A stretch of 57,000 nucleotides of DNA from Algoriphagus aquimarinus (GTDB lineage: Bacteria > Bacteroidota > Bacteroidia > Cytophagales > Cyclobacteriaceae). The stretch covers positions 1 through 57,000 of the forward strand of contig NZ_FOKK01000025.1 in the NCBI RefSeq assembly GCF_900112005.1. Direction: 5' to 3'. Positions 8,814-17,389 of this stretch are shown in pieces (positions within the stretch are counted from its first letter, which is position 1; every line of letters starts with the position of its first letter). The notes beneath the pieces were generated by a model. The model ran no database searches. It worked only from the letters and a program-made list of their open reading frames with translations, and was not told where the DNA came from. The translations under genes were made by a program, and so were the position numbers.

Positions 8814-10139
8814 TTGGAAATCACACAAGACAAGCATTCAGCAAATCAAGCTTCAATTAAAATTAAATTAAACGAAGCAGATTACCAACCTAAGGTTGAG
8901 GCAAAACTTAAGGACTTTGCCAAAAAATCTAACATCAAAGGATTCAGACCTGGAAAGGCTCCTATGTCTATGGTGAAGGGCATGTACGGCACCTCTGTAC
9001 TTGTAGAGGAAATCAATGCGATCCTTAGCGAATCCCTGAATACTTATTTGAAAGAACAATCTTTCAAAATCTTGGGAGACCCACTTCCACAAAATCAAAA
9101 CGCTCCGATCGACTGGAAAACTCAAAAAGAGTTTGAATTTGACTACAAAATCGGATTCGTTGAGTCAGTAGATCTTACACTTGATCCAAAGATCAAAGCG
9201 ACAAAATATTCTATCAAAGTAGACGATAATTTGATCAATGAAACTCTTGATAACCTTAAGTCTCAATATGGTAATAGTACCAACCCAGAAGTAAGCGAAG
9301 AAGGAGACCATATCTATGGTGACTTGAAGGCTACTGAAGGTGAATTGGAAAAAACTGTTTCTTTGGACTTGACTAAAATCACTAAGAAGCTTGCAGGTAA
9401 ATTCATCGGACTTAGCAAAGAAGCTGTCGTAGAGTTCGACGCGAAGGATGTAAAGAAAGGTCAGTGGGAAGAGGCTTTCGGCCTTAGCGAAGAAGAGTCT
9501 GCAGACATCGATGGAGCGTTGACTATGACAGTAAAAAACATCAACAGAACTGAGACTGCCGAAATGAACCAAGAGTTCTTCGACAAAATCTTCGGTCCTG
9601 ACGAAGTGAAATCAGAAGAAGAATTCATCACTAAAGTACGTGAAACACTTCAAGGTAACTACGACAGAGAATCCAAAGTATTCACTGAGGAGGAATTGAA
9701 AAAGGTATTGACTGAAGCTGCTAAGGTAGATCTTCCAGAAGCATTCTTGAAAGAGTGGCTTCTTATCGCCAATGAAGGCAAAGTATCTGAAGCGGATGTA
9801 GAAAAAGAATTCCCTATCTACGCAAGACAATTAACTTGGTCTTTGATCTCTAACGAGATTGCTACCAAAAATGAAGTAAAAGCAGAACACGAAGAAGTGA
9901 TCGAGAAAACCAAGCAAATGGTTCGTGAACAATTCGCGTCTTCTGGACTTGGAGCGCAGATGGAAGACAGCATGGATATGTTCGTAGACAACTACCTTAA
10001 AGGTGAAGAAGGTCAAAACTATATGAACATGCTTACTTCAATTCAGAATGAAAAAGTCCTTGCTTTTGCACTTGACAAAATCAGTGTTAAAGAAAAGGAT
10101 ATAAGCATTGATGAATTCAAGGAACTTTTAGACAAGTAA
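8814..10139 (+). CDS. tig: Trigger factor, ribosome-associated chaperone
   Basis: 441 residues. It binds at the ribosome exit tunnel and protects nascent chains. The ribosome-docking signature GFRPGKAP lies at about 43-50 in the N-terminal domain. The middle FKBP-like region is divergent (EGDHIYGDLKATEGE, about 160-175), as I recall for Bacteroidota members, and the long helical C-terminal arm is present. The start is TTG at 8814: a TGA lies two codons upstream in frame and the next in-frame Met is near residue 51, past the conserved N-terminus, so TTG is the only reasonable start. It lies just upstream of clpP-clpX, as in many bacteria, but a hairpin at 10161-10180 separates them. Confidence 0.95.
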   Translation: MEITQDKHSANQASIKIKLNEADYQPKVEAKLKDFAKKSNIKGFRPGKAPMSMVKGMYGTSVLVEEINAILSESLNTYLKEQSFKILGDPLPQNQNAPIDWKTQKEFEFDYKIGFVESVDLTLDPKIKATKYSIKVDDNLINETLDNLKSQYGNSTNPEVSEEGDHIYGDLKATEGELEKTVSLDLTKITKKLAGKFIGLSKEAVVEFDAKDVKKGQWEEAFGLSEEESADIDGALTMTVKNINRTETAEMNQEFFDKIFGPDEVKSEEEFITKVRETLQGNYDRESKVFTEEELKKVLTEAAKVDLPEAFLKEWLLIANEGKVSEADVEKEFPIYARQLTWSLISNEIATKNEVKAEHEEVIEKTKQMVREQFASSGLGAQMEDSMDMFVDNYLKGEEGQNYMNMLTSIQNEKVLAFALDKISVKEKDISIDEFKELLDK

Positions 10140-10156
10140 TTCGCTTAAATCATCAT

Positions 10157-10186
10157 AAAAAAGTCCTTATTTAAGGGCTTTTTTTA
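10157..10186 (+). terminator. Terminator or attenuator between tig and clpP
   Basis: AAGTCCTTA (10161-10169) pairs with TAAGGGCTT (10172-10180, one G-T pair), followed by a seven-base T run. A TATTTTTG element (10185-10192) overlaps the T run and could be a -7 box for clpP, but no -33 box is seen at proper spacing. Confidence 0.7.
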
Positions 10187-10214
10187 TTTTTGCTTACCAC
10201 AACAAACTCGAAAG

Positions 10215-10889
10215 ATGATCAACAAAGAAGAATTCCGGAAATACGCCATTCACAATCAAGGCGTAAGTGGTACTGCTTTTGACCAGTACACACAACATAT
10301 TGAAAATATGACTCGCTCTGTAATCGAAGAGCGTCCTCAGAATTTCAGAGAGATTGACGTATTCTCCAGATTGATCATGGACCGCATCATTTTCTTAGGA
10401 ACAGGTGTAGATGATCACGTTGCAAATATCATTGTAGCCCAGCTACTTTTCCTGGAGTCAGTAGATTCTAAGAAAGATGTGTTACTTTATGTCAATAGCC
10501 CAGGAGGATCTGTGACTGCAGGTCTAGGCATCTATGATACGATGCAATTTATCAATCCTGATGTAGCTACTATCTGTACAGGGATAGCTGCCTCTATGGG
10601 AGCTGTTTTACTTGCAGGCGGTGCAGCTGGCAAAAGATCTGCACTAAAGCATTCTAGAGTAATGATTCACCAGCCTTCAGGCGGTATGCAAGGAAAATCC
10701 ACTGATATGGAGATTTCCTTAAAGCTCATTCTATCTATGCGTGAGGAATTATATGATATTCTAGCTGTGCATACTGGAAAAACTCCAGAAGTGATAGAGA
10801 AAGATTCCGAAAGAGATTATTGGCTTAAGGCAGAAGAAGCGAAAGCTTACGGCCTTATAGATGAAGTACTAGTTAAAAAACCAAAATAA
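10215..10889 (+). CDS. clpP: ATP-dependent Clp protease proteolytic subunit
   Basis: 224 residues. This is the serine peptidase that forms the tetradecameric chamber fed by ClpX. Catalytic Ser127 sits in GIAASMGAVLLAGG and His152 in MIHQPSGG; the acidic third member is in the usual later region. The NSPGGSVTAG oxyanion segment is at about 94-103. The N-terminus is about 20 residues longer than mature E. coli ClpP, consistent with a processed propeptide. The stop overlaps the clpX start by one base (TAATG), so the two subunits are made together. Confidence 0.97.
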   Translation: MINKEEFRKYAIHNQGVSGTAFDQYTQHIENMTRSVIEERPQNFREIDVFSRLIMDRIIFLGTGVDDHVANIIVAQLLFLESVDSKKDVLLYVNSPGGSVTAGLGIYDTMQFINPDVATICTGIAASMGAVLLAGGAAGKRSALKHSRVMIHQPSGGMQGKSTDMEISLKLILSMREELYDILAVHTGKTPEVIEKDSERDYWLKAEEAKAYGLIDEVLVKKPK

Positions 10890-12115
10890 TGGCTCAAGTT
10901 ACCTGCTCCTTTTGCGGTAGAAATAAGAAAGATGTAGATCTAATGGTGTCGGGTATCTCTGCGCACATTTGTAATTTCTGCATTGATCAAGCTCATCTGA
11001 TCCTTGGTGAAGACGATAAAACCAAGAAACCAGGTACGGCAAAACCAAAAATCAAACTCAAGAAACCAAAGGAACTTACTGCCTACTTAGATCAATATGT
11101 GATTGGTCAGGAAGATGCTAAGAAGGTTTTGACTGTGGCTGTTTACAATCACTACAAGCGACTTTTCCAAAAGGACGAGAATGATGACGTGAAGATTGAG
11201 AAATCCAACATCATTATGGTAGGTGATACGGGTACAGGTAAAACCTATCTAGCCAAAACACTGGCCAAGACATTGGAAGTACCTTTCTGTATCGCTGATG
11301 CGACTGTATTGACCGAAGCTGGCTATGTAGGTGAGGATGTGGAAAGCATCTTGACCAGATTACTCCAGGCTGCAGATTACAATGTAGAAGCGGCTGAGCG
11401 CGGAATCGTATACATAGATGAGTTGGACAAAATCGCAAGAAAGTCCGACAATCCTTCTATCACACGAGATGTGAGTGGTGAAGGTGTACAACAAGCTATG
11501 CTAAAGCTATTGGAAGGCACTATTGTAAACGTACCACCTCAAGGAGGACGTAAGCATCCAGATCAGAAGATGATCGCTGTGAATACGGAGAACATTCTCT
11601 TTATTTGTGGTGGAGCTTTTGATGGAATTTCTAGACATATTGGAAAGCGACTGAATACCCAGCCAATGGGATTCAGCAAAGCTGCTGCAGATGCAGTCGC
11701 AGATCGAGAAAACTTATTGCAATATGTGACAGCTCAGGATTTGAAGGCTTTTGGATTAATTCCAGAATTGATCGGACGCCTTCCTGTATTGACTCATTTG
11801 GACCCTCTTCATGCAGATGCCTTGAAAAGAATCCTTACAGAGCCTAAAAATGCGTTGGTGAAGCAATATGCTAAGTTGCTTAACTATGAAGGAGTGAAAA
11901 TCACTTTCGAAGAAAGTGGGATTGATTTCATCGTAGAGAAGGCAGTAGAGTTCAATCTTGGTGCAAGAGGATTGAGATCAATTTGCGAAGCAATCATTAC
12001 AGATGCGATGTATGAAATTCCTTCCGATGATTCTATCAAAGAATTAATTATAGATGCTAAATACGCTCATGAAAAATTCGATAAATCGAAGTTTAAGCGA
12101 CTCCAAGTAGCTTAA
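10889..12115 (+). CDS. clpX: ATP-dependent Clp protease ATP-binding subunit ClpX
   Basis: 408 residues, the usual length. It is an AAA+ unfoldase that selects substrates and threads them into ClpP. The N-terminal zinc-binding domain has Cys6, Cys9, Cys28 and Cys31. Walker A GDTGTGKT is at 112-119, Walker B is in GIVYIDELDK near 170-180, and the sensor-2 arginine region is in LGARGLRS near 352-359. The IGF-type ClpP-docking loop appears as IGR-type sequence in LIPELIGRLPVL. It is coupled to clpP by a one-base overlap and ends in a strong terminator. Confidence 0.97.
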   Translation: MAQVTCSFCGRNKKDVDLMVSGISAHICNFCIDQAHLILGEDDKTKKPGTAKPKIKLKKPKELTAYLDQYVIGQEDAKKVLTVAVYNHYKRLFQKDENDDVKIEKSNIIMVGDTGTGKTYLAKTLAKTLEVPFCIADATVLTEAGYVGEDVESILTRLLQAADYNVEAAERGIVYIDELDKIARKSDNPSITRDVSGEGVQQAMLKLLEGTIVNVPPQGGRKHPDQKMIAVNTENILFICGGAFDGISRHIGKRLNTQPMGFSKAAADAVADRENLLQYVTAQDLKAFGLIPELIGRLPVLTHLDPLHADALKRILTEPKNALVKQYAKLLNYEGVKITFEESGIDFIVEKAVEFNLGARGLRSICEAIITDAMYEIPSDDSIKELIIDAKYAHEKFDKSKFKRLQVA

Positions 12116-12132
12116 AATTTGATGATTCAACC

Positions 12133-12169
12133 AAAAGCCTCGATTAAATAATAATCGAGGCTTTTTTTT
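12133..12169 (+). terminator. Terminator of clpPX
   Basis: AAAGCCTCGATTA pairs with TAATCGAGGCTTT, followed by eight T residues on the plus strand. It lies 18 bases after the clpX stop. The same hairpin could also stop leftward transcription, but with only four T residues on that side. Confidence 0.88.
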
Positions 12170-12186
12170 GCTCTTTAAAGACAACG

Positions 12187-12675
12187 TCATTTACCAATTT
12201 TTTCTATTTGATAAAAGGCTGGGTTAAGTTGAACTTGCCTTATTGCCATTTCGCCATTTGAATTAGATATAATGGGAAAGAGCATAGTCTCATCAAAACC
12301 TATACGATACAAATTGCTCATTTTTGAATAAGCCATAATCTGCTTTTCCTTAATAAAAAGTAGATAGTAGTGAAAATCTGAATACTCCATTTCAGTTAGA
12401 ATAAACTTTACAACAGAGGTGTTTCTCAAATTCAAACGCGCGAAATTGCTGTATTGAGAGTAAGGTTTAATAACTATAATACTATCCCAATCACTTTTTA
12501 TAAAGACCTGAGACAAGTCTAAACGTCGCTCGTTTACTCCAGAATTGAAATTCAAATCTGATATGATTTCTTCAAAATCAGCATCATAGTCATATGAATC
12601 TGGCTCAAACCTTCCACATGAAAAAAGAATTGCCAAGCAAATGAGCATAGAGAGAAATTTAGGAATCATCTTCAT
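12187..12675 (-). CDS. Hypothetical lipoprotein
   Basis: I chose the ATG at 12675, which gives 162 residues starting MKMIPKFLSM. It begins with a lipoprotein signal ending in the lipobox LFSC, so the protein is lipid-anchored. An earlier in-frame start would overlap lpxB by 56 bases and put non-signal sequence ahead of the signal peptide. The rest is acidic (DSYDYDADFEE) and then beta-rich, with no motif I recognise. It follows lpxB by 34 bases and may be co-transcribed with it. Function unknown. Confidence 0.7.
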   Translation of the reverse strand: MKMIPKFLSMLICLAILFSCGRFEPDSYDYDADFEEIISDLNFNSGVNERRLDLSQVFIKSDWDSIIVIKPYSQYSNFARLNLRNTSVVKFILTEMEYSDFHYYLLFIKEKQIMAYSKMSNLYRIGFDETMLFPIISNSNGEMAIRQVQLNPAFYQIEKIGK

Positions 12676-12709
12676 TTTAATGAAATGAATCGCTGTGATT
12701 TCAAATTTT

Positions 12710-13822
12710 TCAAACGTAGGACAAAATAAGTCCAGCCGCAGTATCCGAAGCACTTCCCTCTCCAATTTGTTCTTTGATCAAATCATATCCCTGCAGCATA
12801 TGACCTCTGTAAACTTGATTTCCTAAAATCTGCTGCAATTCAGCCTTTAAATTCGGAATAGAAAAATTATTTTGAATAAGCTCTTTAACCACTTGCTTAT
12901 CCGCAATAAGATTGACTAAAGAAATATAAGGGACACGAATCAAATTCTTGGCAATCGCATATGAGACAGAACTAGTCCGATACACTACTATCTGAGGAAC
13001 TCTAAACAAAGCAGTTTCTAAAGTTGCCGTGCCAGATGTGACCACGGCTGCAATAGCATGAGAAAGCAAATCGTATGTCTGGTCAAAGATCACTCGAATA
13101 CCAGCATCTATTCCTCTCTGGTAAATATTAATCCCTAAATCTCCAACTCCAGCAATCACAAACTGAGCATTAGGAAATTCTTTTACTAACTCCACCATAC
13201 GATCTAGCATAGCATTAATCTCCTGCGCCCTACTGCCTGGAAGTAATGCAATAATAGGCTGGTAGCTAAGCTCATTTTTTTGAAAGAAAAATTCATGTGG
13301 GGTAAACTTAGCTATCTCGTCCAGTAAAGGATTTCCTACATAGTGAACCTTCATGTCATACTTTTCAAAAAAAGGCGTCTCAAAAGGCAAGATTGAATAG
13401 ACCTGATCAGTAGTAGCCTTAAGTTTTAATGCTCGCTTTTGATTCCAAGCCCAAACTTTCGGAGGAATATAATAATGGACAGGGATATTATTTTCCTTAG
13501 CGAAAGCTGCAATTTTCATATTAAAACCACCGTAATCAACTAGAATGATAGCATCAGGCTTGTAAGCCAGGATATCATTCTTTACTAGTTTCAGATATTT
13601 CAGGACTTTTCGAAAACCTAATACCACTTCCAAAAAACCCATCAGAGCTACTTCCGCATAATCAACCGCTATTTCTACGCCAGCATCTTTGGAATAGCTT
13701 CCTCCCATCCCACGAATCTTCAAGGTAGAATCTTTGGCCAAAAGAGATCGTACCAAGTTTGATGCATGCAGATCACCTGAGCGCTCTCCGGAGATGATGT
13801 ATAGTTTTTTAAATGGAGTCAA
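12710..13822 (-). CDS. lpxB: Lipid-A-disaccharide synthase
   Basis: 370 residues, close to the normal 380. It transfers 2,3-diacylglucosamine-1-P from UDP to form the lipid A disaccharide, at the inner face of the cytoplasmic membrane. Family motifs: YIISGERSGDLHA near the start, MGGSYSKDAGVE (about 40-51), ILVDYGGFNMKIA (about 92-104), YYIPPKVWAW (about 118-127), LLPGSRAQEI (about 192-201) and SGTATLETAL (about 265-274). It shows that the organism makes lipid A. The gene is leftward and the lipoprotein gene follows by 34 bases. Confidence 0.96.
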   Translation of the reverse strand: MTPFKKLYIISGERSGDLHASNLVRSLLAKDSTLKIRGMGGSYSKDAGVEIAVDYAEVALMGFLEVVLGFRKVLKYLKLVKNDILAYKPDAIILVDYGGFNMKIAAFAKENNIPVHYYIPPKVWAWNQKRALKLKATTDQVYSILPFETPFFEKYDMKVHYVGNPLLDEIAKFTPHEFFFQKNELSYQPIIALLPGSRAQEINAMLDRMVELVKEFPNAQFVIAGVGDLGINIYQRGIDAGIRVIFDQTYDLLSHAIAAVVTSGTATLETALFRVPQIVVYRTSSVSYAIAKNLIRVPYISLVNLIADKQVVKELIQNNFSIPNLKAELQQILGNQVYRGHMLQGYDLIKEQIGEGSASDTAAGLILSYV

Positions 13823-13831
13823 ATCTGGTGT

Positions 13832-13867
13832 TTGTAAGTTGTAAATGGTGAGTAGTTAGTAGTAGAA
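13832..13867. repeat. GTA/GTG-rich flank left of the four-helix-bundle gene
   Basis: The plus strand reads TTGTAAGTTGTAAATGGTGAG and then short AGTAGTTAGTAGTA steps. The reverse complement of 14318-14345 carries a related pattern (TTGTGAATTGTCAGTAGTAAG). The two copies are therefore in imperfect inverted orientation around the intervening gene. Confidence 0.5.
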
Positions 13868-13898
13868 TTCGTTAGGAGGAATTCTTTAGTATTAAAGA

Positions 13899-14285
13899 TT
13901 ATCTCTTTCCAAATGTGCAAAATAGATCTGCTTTAGACATCATCGCATTAAGCTTTAAGTTAATAACCTCGCAGGATTTAACGATTAAATCTCTTTTCTG
14001 GTCACTGACTAGCTCGCAATCAAATGCCACTTCAATCCAATGCTGAGTCTCATATTGTTCAGCATCGGAATCTGTAAGCTTAGAAATGAGATGGTTGATA
14101 TACCTCCTTTTAGCCCAGCTTTCAGCAATCTGCGCTCCTACCGACCTTGAAGACCTTCTTATTTGATCAATCAAAGAGAACTTTTCCTCTTTCGGGAAAT
14201 TCTTGGATATCCTATATACATCTTTCGCTAATTGTCTTGACAATTTGTAAACATCAAGTTCATAGTAAAAATTTACGTAAGCCAT
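13899..14285 (-). CDS. Four-helix-bundle protein, 23S rRNA intervening-sequence (IVS) family
   Basis: 128 residues, helical throughout. The family signature is FYYELDVYKLSRQLAKDVY at the N-terminus, IDQIRRSSRSVGAQIAESWAKRR in the middle (residues about 39-61) and later helices with LTDSDAEQYETQHWIEVA. Family knowledge: these small proteins were first seen encoded in insertions in 23S rRNA but are common as free-standing genes in Bacteroidota; they form oligomeric bundles and their function is not settled. It stands between lpxB and queD and has repeat-like flanks on both sides. Confidence 0.88.
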   Translation of the reverse strand: MAYVNFYYELDVYKLSRQLAKDVYRISKNFPKEEKFSLIDQIRRSSRSVGAQIAESWAKRRYINHLISKLTDSDAEQYETQHWIEVAFDCELVSDQKRDLIVKSCEVINLKLNAMMSKADLFCTFGKR

Positions 14286-14317
14286 AAGTTTTAAGGTATA
14301 AAATTAACTATACAAAA

Positions 14318-14345
14318 ATTACGACTTACTACTGACAATTCACAA
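14318..14345. repeat. GTA/GTG-rich flank right of the four-helix-bundle gene
   Basis: The minus strand reads TTGTGAATTGTCAGTAGTAAG, resembling the plus-strand sequence at 13832-13867. It may be a boundary of an insertion that brought in the small gene. Confidence 0.5.
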
Positions 14346-14350
14346 AAATT

Positions 14351-14770
14351 TCACTCGCCAAAGTACTCCACAAAATTCCTCGGAGTTTCATAAAGAGTAA
14401 GCTTATGTAGCCCTCCATGTGAAGTGATTTCATTCACCGCAGGCTCAAGGATCTTCCAGAACTCCATGATTAGATTTTCACAGCTGGCTAATTTGCCCTC
14501 CATAAAATCTACATCTACATTCAGATTTTTATGATCAACTCGCTCTATAACTAAGTTTCGAATAATGGTACTGAGCTTTTTCAGATCCACCACAAAGCCA
14601 GTGTCAGGATCTGGTAAACCCTTCACCATCACGATCAATTCAAAGTTGTGACCATGCCAGTTGACATTGGCGCAAGGGCCAAATACCTCTACATTCTTTT
14701 CATCCGACCACTTTGGATTCCAAAGTTTATGGGCTGCATTGAAGTGTTCTTTTCTACAAACGTAAATCAT
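14351..14770 (-). CDS. queD: 6-carboxytetrahydropterin synthase (queuosine/7-deazapurine pathway)
   Basis: 139 residues. It converts dihydroneopterin triphosphate to 6-carboxytetrahydropterin, an early step toward preQ0 and queuosine-modified tRNA. Zinc-binding histidines are His15 (FNAAHKL), His39 and His41 (WHGHNFEL). Cys33 in GPCANVNWHGH is the expected catalytic cysteine, and VDHKNLN (about 98-104) and the late TLYETPRNF with Glu match the family. It acts one step before QueE, which is encoded 8 kb away on the same strand. A TAACTTTG element lies upstream at 14790-14797. Confidence 0.94.
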   Translation of the reverse strand: MIYVCRKEHFNAAHKLWNPKWSDEKNVEVFGPCANVNWHGHNFELIVMVKGLPDPDTGFVVDLKKLSTIIRNLVIERVDHKNLNVDVDFMEGKLASCENLIMEFWKILEPAVNEITSHGGLHKLTLYETPRNFVEYFGE

Positions 14771-14789
14771 CTCTAATAGGAATAGGCCG

Positions 14790-14797
14790 CAAAGTTA
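14790..14797 (-). promoter_or_regulatory. Likely -7 element of queD
   Basis: The minus strand reads TAACTTTG followed by CGGCC, fitting TAnnTTTG 20 bases ahead of the queD ATG. No clear -33 box is seen. The CTTTGCGGC stretch is shared with the queE upstream region at 23586-23594. Confidence 0.45.
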
Positions 14798-14860
14798 ACC
14801 AGAAGATGCGGAAAATGGAATTCATGACAAATCATTAGGAGAAATTGATTTTTCAAGTAC

Positions 14861-14894
14861 AAAAAAAGCCATCCCGAAAATTCGGGATGGCTTT
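14861..14894 (-). terminator. Terminator of the SUS-like operon
   Basis: AAAGCCATCCCGAA (14865-14878) and TTCGGGATGGCTTT (14881-14894) form a 14-base-pair stem with an A-A loop, followed on the minus strand by a T run. It lies 33 bases past the last gene of the operon. Confidence 0.9.
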
Positions 14895-14927
14895 ATAATC
14901 ATTGCCTAGAAGGCAAACGTTATAAGC

Positions 14928-15773
14928 TTATTTCTTCACATAAGTCTCAGTCATGGTACGTGACCCTACTGTATACTTAACATGAATAGTTTTAGTTGCT
15001 GGATCCCAAAAGTTCTCAGGATAATTTGTAGCATTTCCTAAACCTGAAACAGAAATAACACTTGCGTAATTATTTACTGGATCAATTTCAATGATAGTCT
15101 GGTTAGAGTAAACTCCAATCAAATTTGAAGTAGTTCTGAACTCTCCAATAGTTGTCATGTGAACTACGTTAGTCCCAGAACCTAGAGAACCAGAATAGGT
15201 ATGGTCATAATCACCAGCCCACTGATTATTAGGAATCACAGCATAAATCATGTGTCCAAAGTTTCCACTTACTACACCGCTAGATGCAGAAGATATCTTC
15301 AATGGAATAGCATAATTTGCATCAAACTTAAATTTATCAGGTTTCACATCAATCATGAAACTAACTCTTTTCTCTCCTTTTGGAATAGTAACAGATACAG
15401 TAGAACCTCCACCTGGTAGAGTATAACTACCTGCATCCAACATAACATATTGATCCACACCGGTAAGACCTTGATCAGCATTATATGTTGGAAGATCTGA
15501 AGGAGAAAGCTCAACCGTCACAACTAAATCCTCTGGAGCATTGTAAGCACCAGAATATTGCACGATTACTTCGATTTGATCTGCAGGTACAGCCTCAAAC
15601 GTAAGTTTATTCAAAGGGTAAACACTCCCTACTGCTACTAGTGGCGCTTGCTCTACAAACTCAATAATACCAGTAGTTTTCTCAGGATCAAATAAAGGAT
15701 CCTCATCCAAGCAGGAAGTCAGTGTCAATGCAGCAACACCAAACATCCCTATTCTATATAATATATTTTTCAT
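14928..15773 (-). CDS. SUS-locus surface lipoprotein (DUF1735-like)
   Basis: 281 residues. The lipoprotein signal ends in TLTSC (Cys20), followed by acidic residues (LDEDPLFDPEK), a pattern seen in surface-exposed Bacteroidota lipoproteins. An Ig-like beta-sandwich of about 100 residues follows (VQYSGAYNAPEDLVVTVELS, then VTIPKGEKRVSFMIDVKPDKF), which is the style of DUF1735 domains. The C-terminal half is an additional beta domain. It is the third gene of the SusC/SusD operon, so it probably helps bind the same substrate at the cell surface. The family call is from memory of the pattern; the lipoprotein call is firm. Confidence 0.75.
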   Translation of the reverse strand: MKNILYRIGMFGVAALTLTSCLDEDPLFDPEKTTGIIEFVEQAPLVAVGSVYPLNKLTFEAVPADQIEVIVQYSGAYNAPEDLVVTVELSPSDLPTYNADQGLTGVDQYVMLDAGSYTLPGGGSTVSVTIPKGEKRVSFMIDVKPDKFKFDANYAIPLKISSASSGVVSGNFGHMIYAVIPNNQWAGDYDHTYSGSLGSGTNVVHMTTIGEFRTTSNLIGVYSNQTIIEIDPVNNYASVISVSGLGNATNYPENFWDPATKTIHVKYTVGSRTMTETYVKK

Positions 15774-15795
15774 ATGTATTTCTATTAATTATGGA

Positions 15796-17379
15796 TTATT
15801 GGGCTTGCCAGAATACCAAGCTAGAAAACTGATCAATTCCTGTTGGAACATTTTCAGGATTCAACTGGAATTCAGAAGAAGCGTAAAGATATCTTACTGG
15901 CAATTTATCAGCTCTTGGAGATGACGATAAAATAGAAGCAAAGCTCAAATTTGGATTTGCAGAACCATTCACAATTTTAGGATATCCAGTTCTTCTGAAA
16001 TCAGCCCAAGACTCATGACCATTTACAAAATTATTAGCTATATACTTCTGTGTAATAATTGCTTCCAATTTCTCAGCTTGAGAACTTGCTAGGTTGTAAT
16101 TAACCAAATAGCTAGTTGCGTTGTCAGCTTTGTATGTTGCCAGTTGAGTTGCGAGACTGACACCTGCTGGAAGAGCTCCTGCAATGTCTGAATACAAATA
16201 CCTAAATGAGGCAGTAACACCATTCTCGAAAGCTTTAAGATCATCTCCTGCAAGGAAACCTTTCATATAAGCTTCAGCTTGAAGCAAATAAGATTCAGCT
16301 GCTAACATAATAGGAAAACCAGCAGTTCTGCCTTTTAGAAGCCCATTTGTAGCCACCGCATTTGTACCAGTACCGGTCCCAACGAACCAAGCAGTCTGGC
16401 TTGCAAGTGCTGCAGGATTGTCAACTAAATTACCTAATTGTCCTGTAGGTGTGCTATTGTTAAAACTACGGTAAGTTAGAGGACCTCTAGCATTATCGGT
16501 AAGTTTAGTACCGTTATAGAAGCTATAAACATATTTACTAGGAATAGCTGATCTACCTGAACCTGACAACGTACCTGCCGCATTCGAGTGATATCTCTCC
16601 CAAAGCGGGTTTTGTTTACCTGCAGTAGCTATGTAACCTGGGTTAACTTTAGCATCTTCTGTCATAAAGCCAACCGTAGTATTCATTGCAGCAAATTCTG
16701 TTGTAGCGAATGCACTAGTTTCAGAAGAAGCAGCCATTTTCAATAGCATTCTAAGCTTTATTGTGTTAGCAAATTTAGCCCACTTACTTACACTACCACC
16801 GAATACTACGTCAGCAGAACCAAGGCTATTTGCACCTTTTGCATTCGTGAAAATATCAATAGCACTATTCAACTGAGACACCAAATCTTTGTACACCTCA
16901 GTTTGGCTATCATAAGTAGGAGTTACGTTCGCTGCTCCTTTAAGACCTTCGCTATAAGGAACATCTCCGAAAACATCAACCAACATCGCATAGTTGAAAG
17001 CCTTCATAACTCTAGCTACACCGTTAAAGTATGCTAAGCTTGGATCTTCAGCAGTTGTATTCAGGATGTACTCATAGTTAATAAGATCATCATAAGTAGC
17101 AGACCAAAGCCCATTATAGGAAGTAGTAGTCATGTTATAAGTAACAGTCGCACCCCATCCACCATAACCGCCAGCATTGACAGTATAACCATTAATCCAC
17201 ATCGCACTAGTATGGAAATTCATGAACAGGTTAGCAGAACTTGTCAGTGCATTTGGCAATACAAGCTCAGGCGTAGCCGAAGTTGCTGAATTAGGATTCA
17301 CATTATCTCCTAGAAATGACTCACATGAGGTGAGGGAGATAAAGGAAGCAAGAATAAATATTCTTAATATATTTTTCAT
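15796..17379 (-). CDS. SusD/RagB-family nutrient-binding lipoprotein (SusD-like group 2)
   Basis: 527 residues. The lipoprotein signal ends LTSC (about 16-19). Typical family features are the N-terminal SFLGDNVNPNSAT segment, TPR-like helical repeats through the middle (YEYILNTTAEDPS..., AESYLLQAEAYMKGF at about 350) and the C-terminal YIANNFVNGHESWADFRRTGYPKI block (residues about 437-459). It forms the lid over the SusC-like pore and captures the nutrient. The gene lies 10 bases after susC-like. The substrate cannot be told: no enzyme genes accompany it. Confidence 0.92.
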   Translation of the reverse strand: MKNILRIFILASFISLTSCESFLGDNVNPNSATSATPELVLPNALTSSANLFMNFHTSAMWINGYTVNAGGYGGWGATVTYNMTTTSYNGLWSATYDDLINYEYILNTTAEDPSLAYFNGVARVMKAFNYAMLVDVFGDVPYSEGLKGAANVTPTYDSQTEVYKDLVSQLNSAIDIFTNAKGANSLGSADVVFGGSVSKWAKFANTIKLRMLLKMAASSETSAFATTEFAAMNTTVGFMTEDAKVNPGYIATAGKQNPLWERYHSNAAGTLSGSGRSAIPSKYVYSFYNGTKLTDNARGPLTYRSFNNSTPTGQLGNLVDNPAALASQTAWFVGTGTGTNAVATNGLLKGRTAGFPIMLAAESYLLQAEAYMKGFLAGDDLKAFENGVTASFRYLYSDIAGALPAGVSLATQLATYKADNATSYLVNYNLASSQAEKLEAIITQKYIANNFVNGHESWADFRRTGYPKIVNGSANPNLSFASILSSSPRADKLPVRYLYASSEFQLNPENVPTGIDQFSSLVFWQAQ

Positions 17380-17389
17380 TTCTATTTAA

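Noticed and set aside
12133..12169. Riboswitch or regulatory RNA downstream of clpX
   Set aside because: It is a plain stem-loop with a T run right after a stop codon; a terminator explains it fully.
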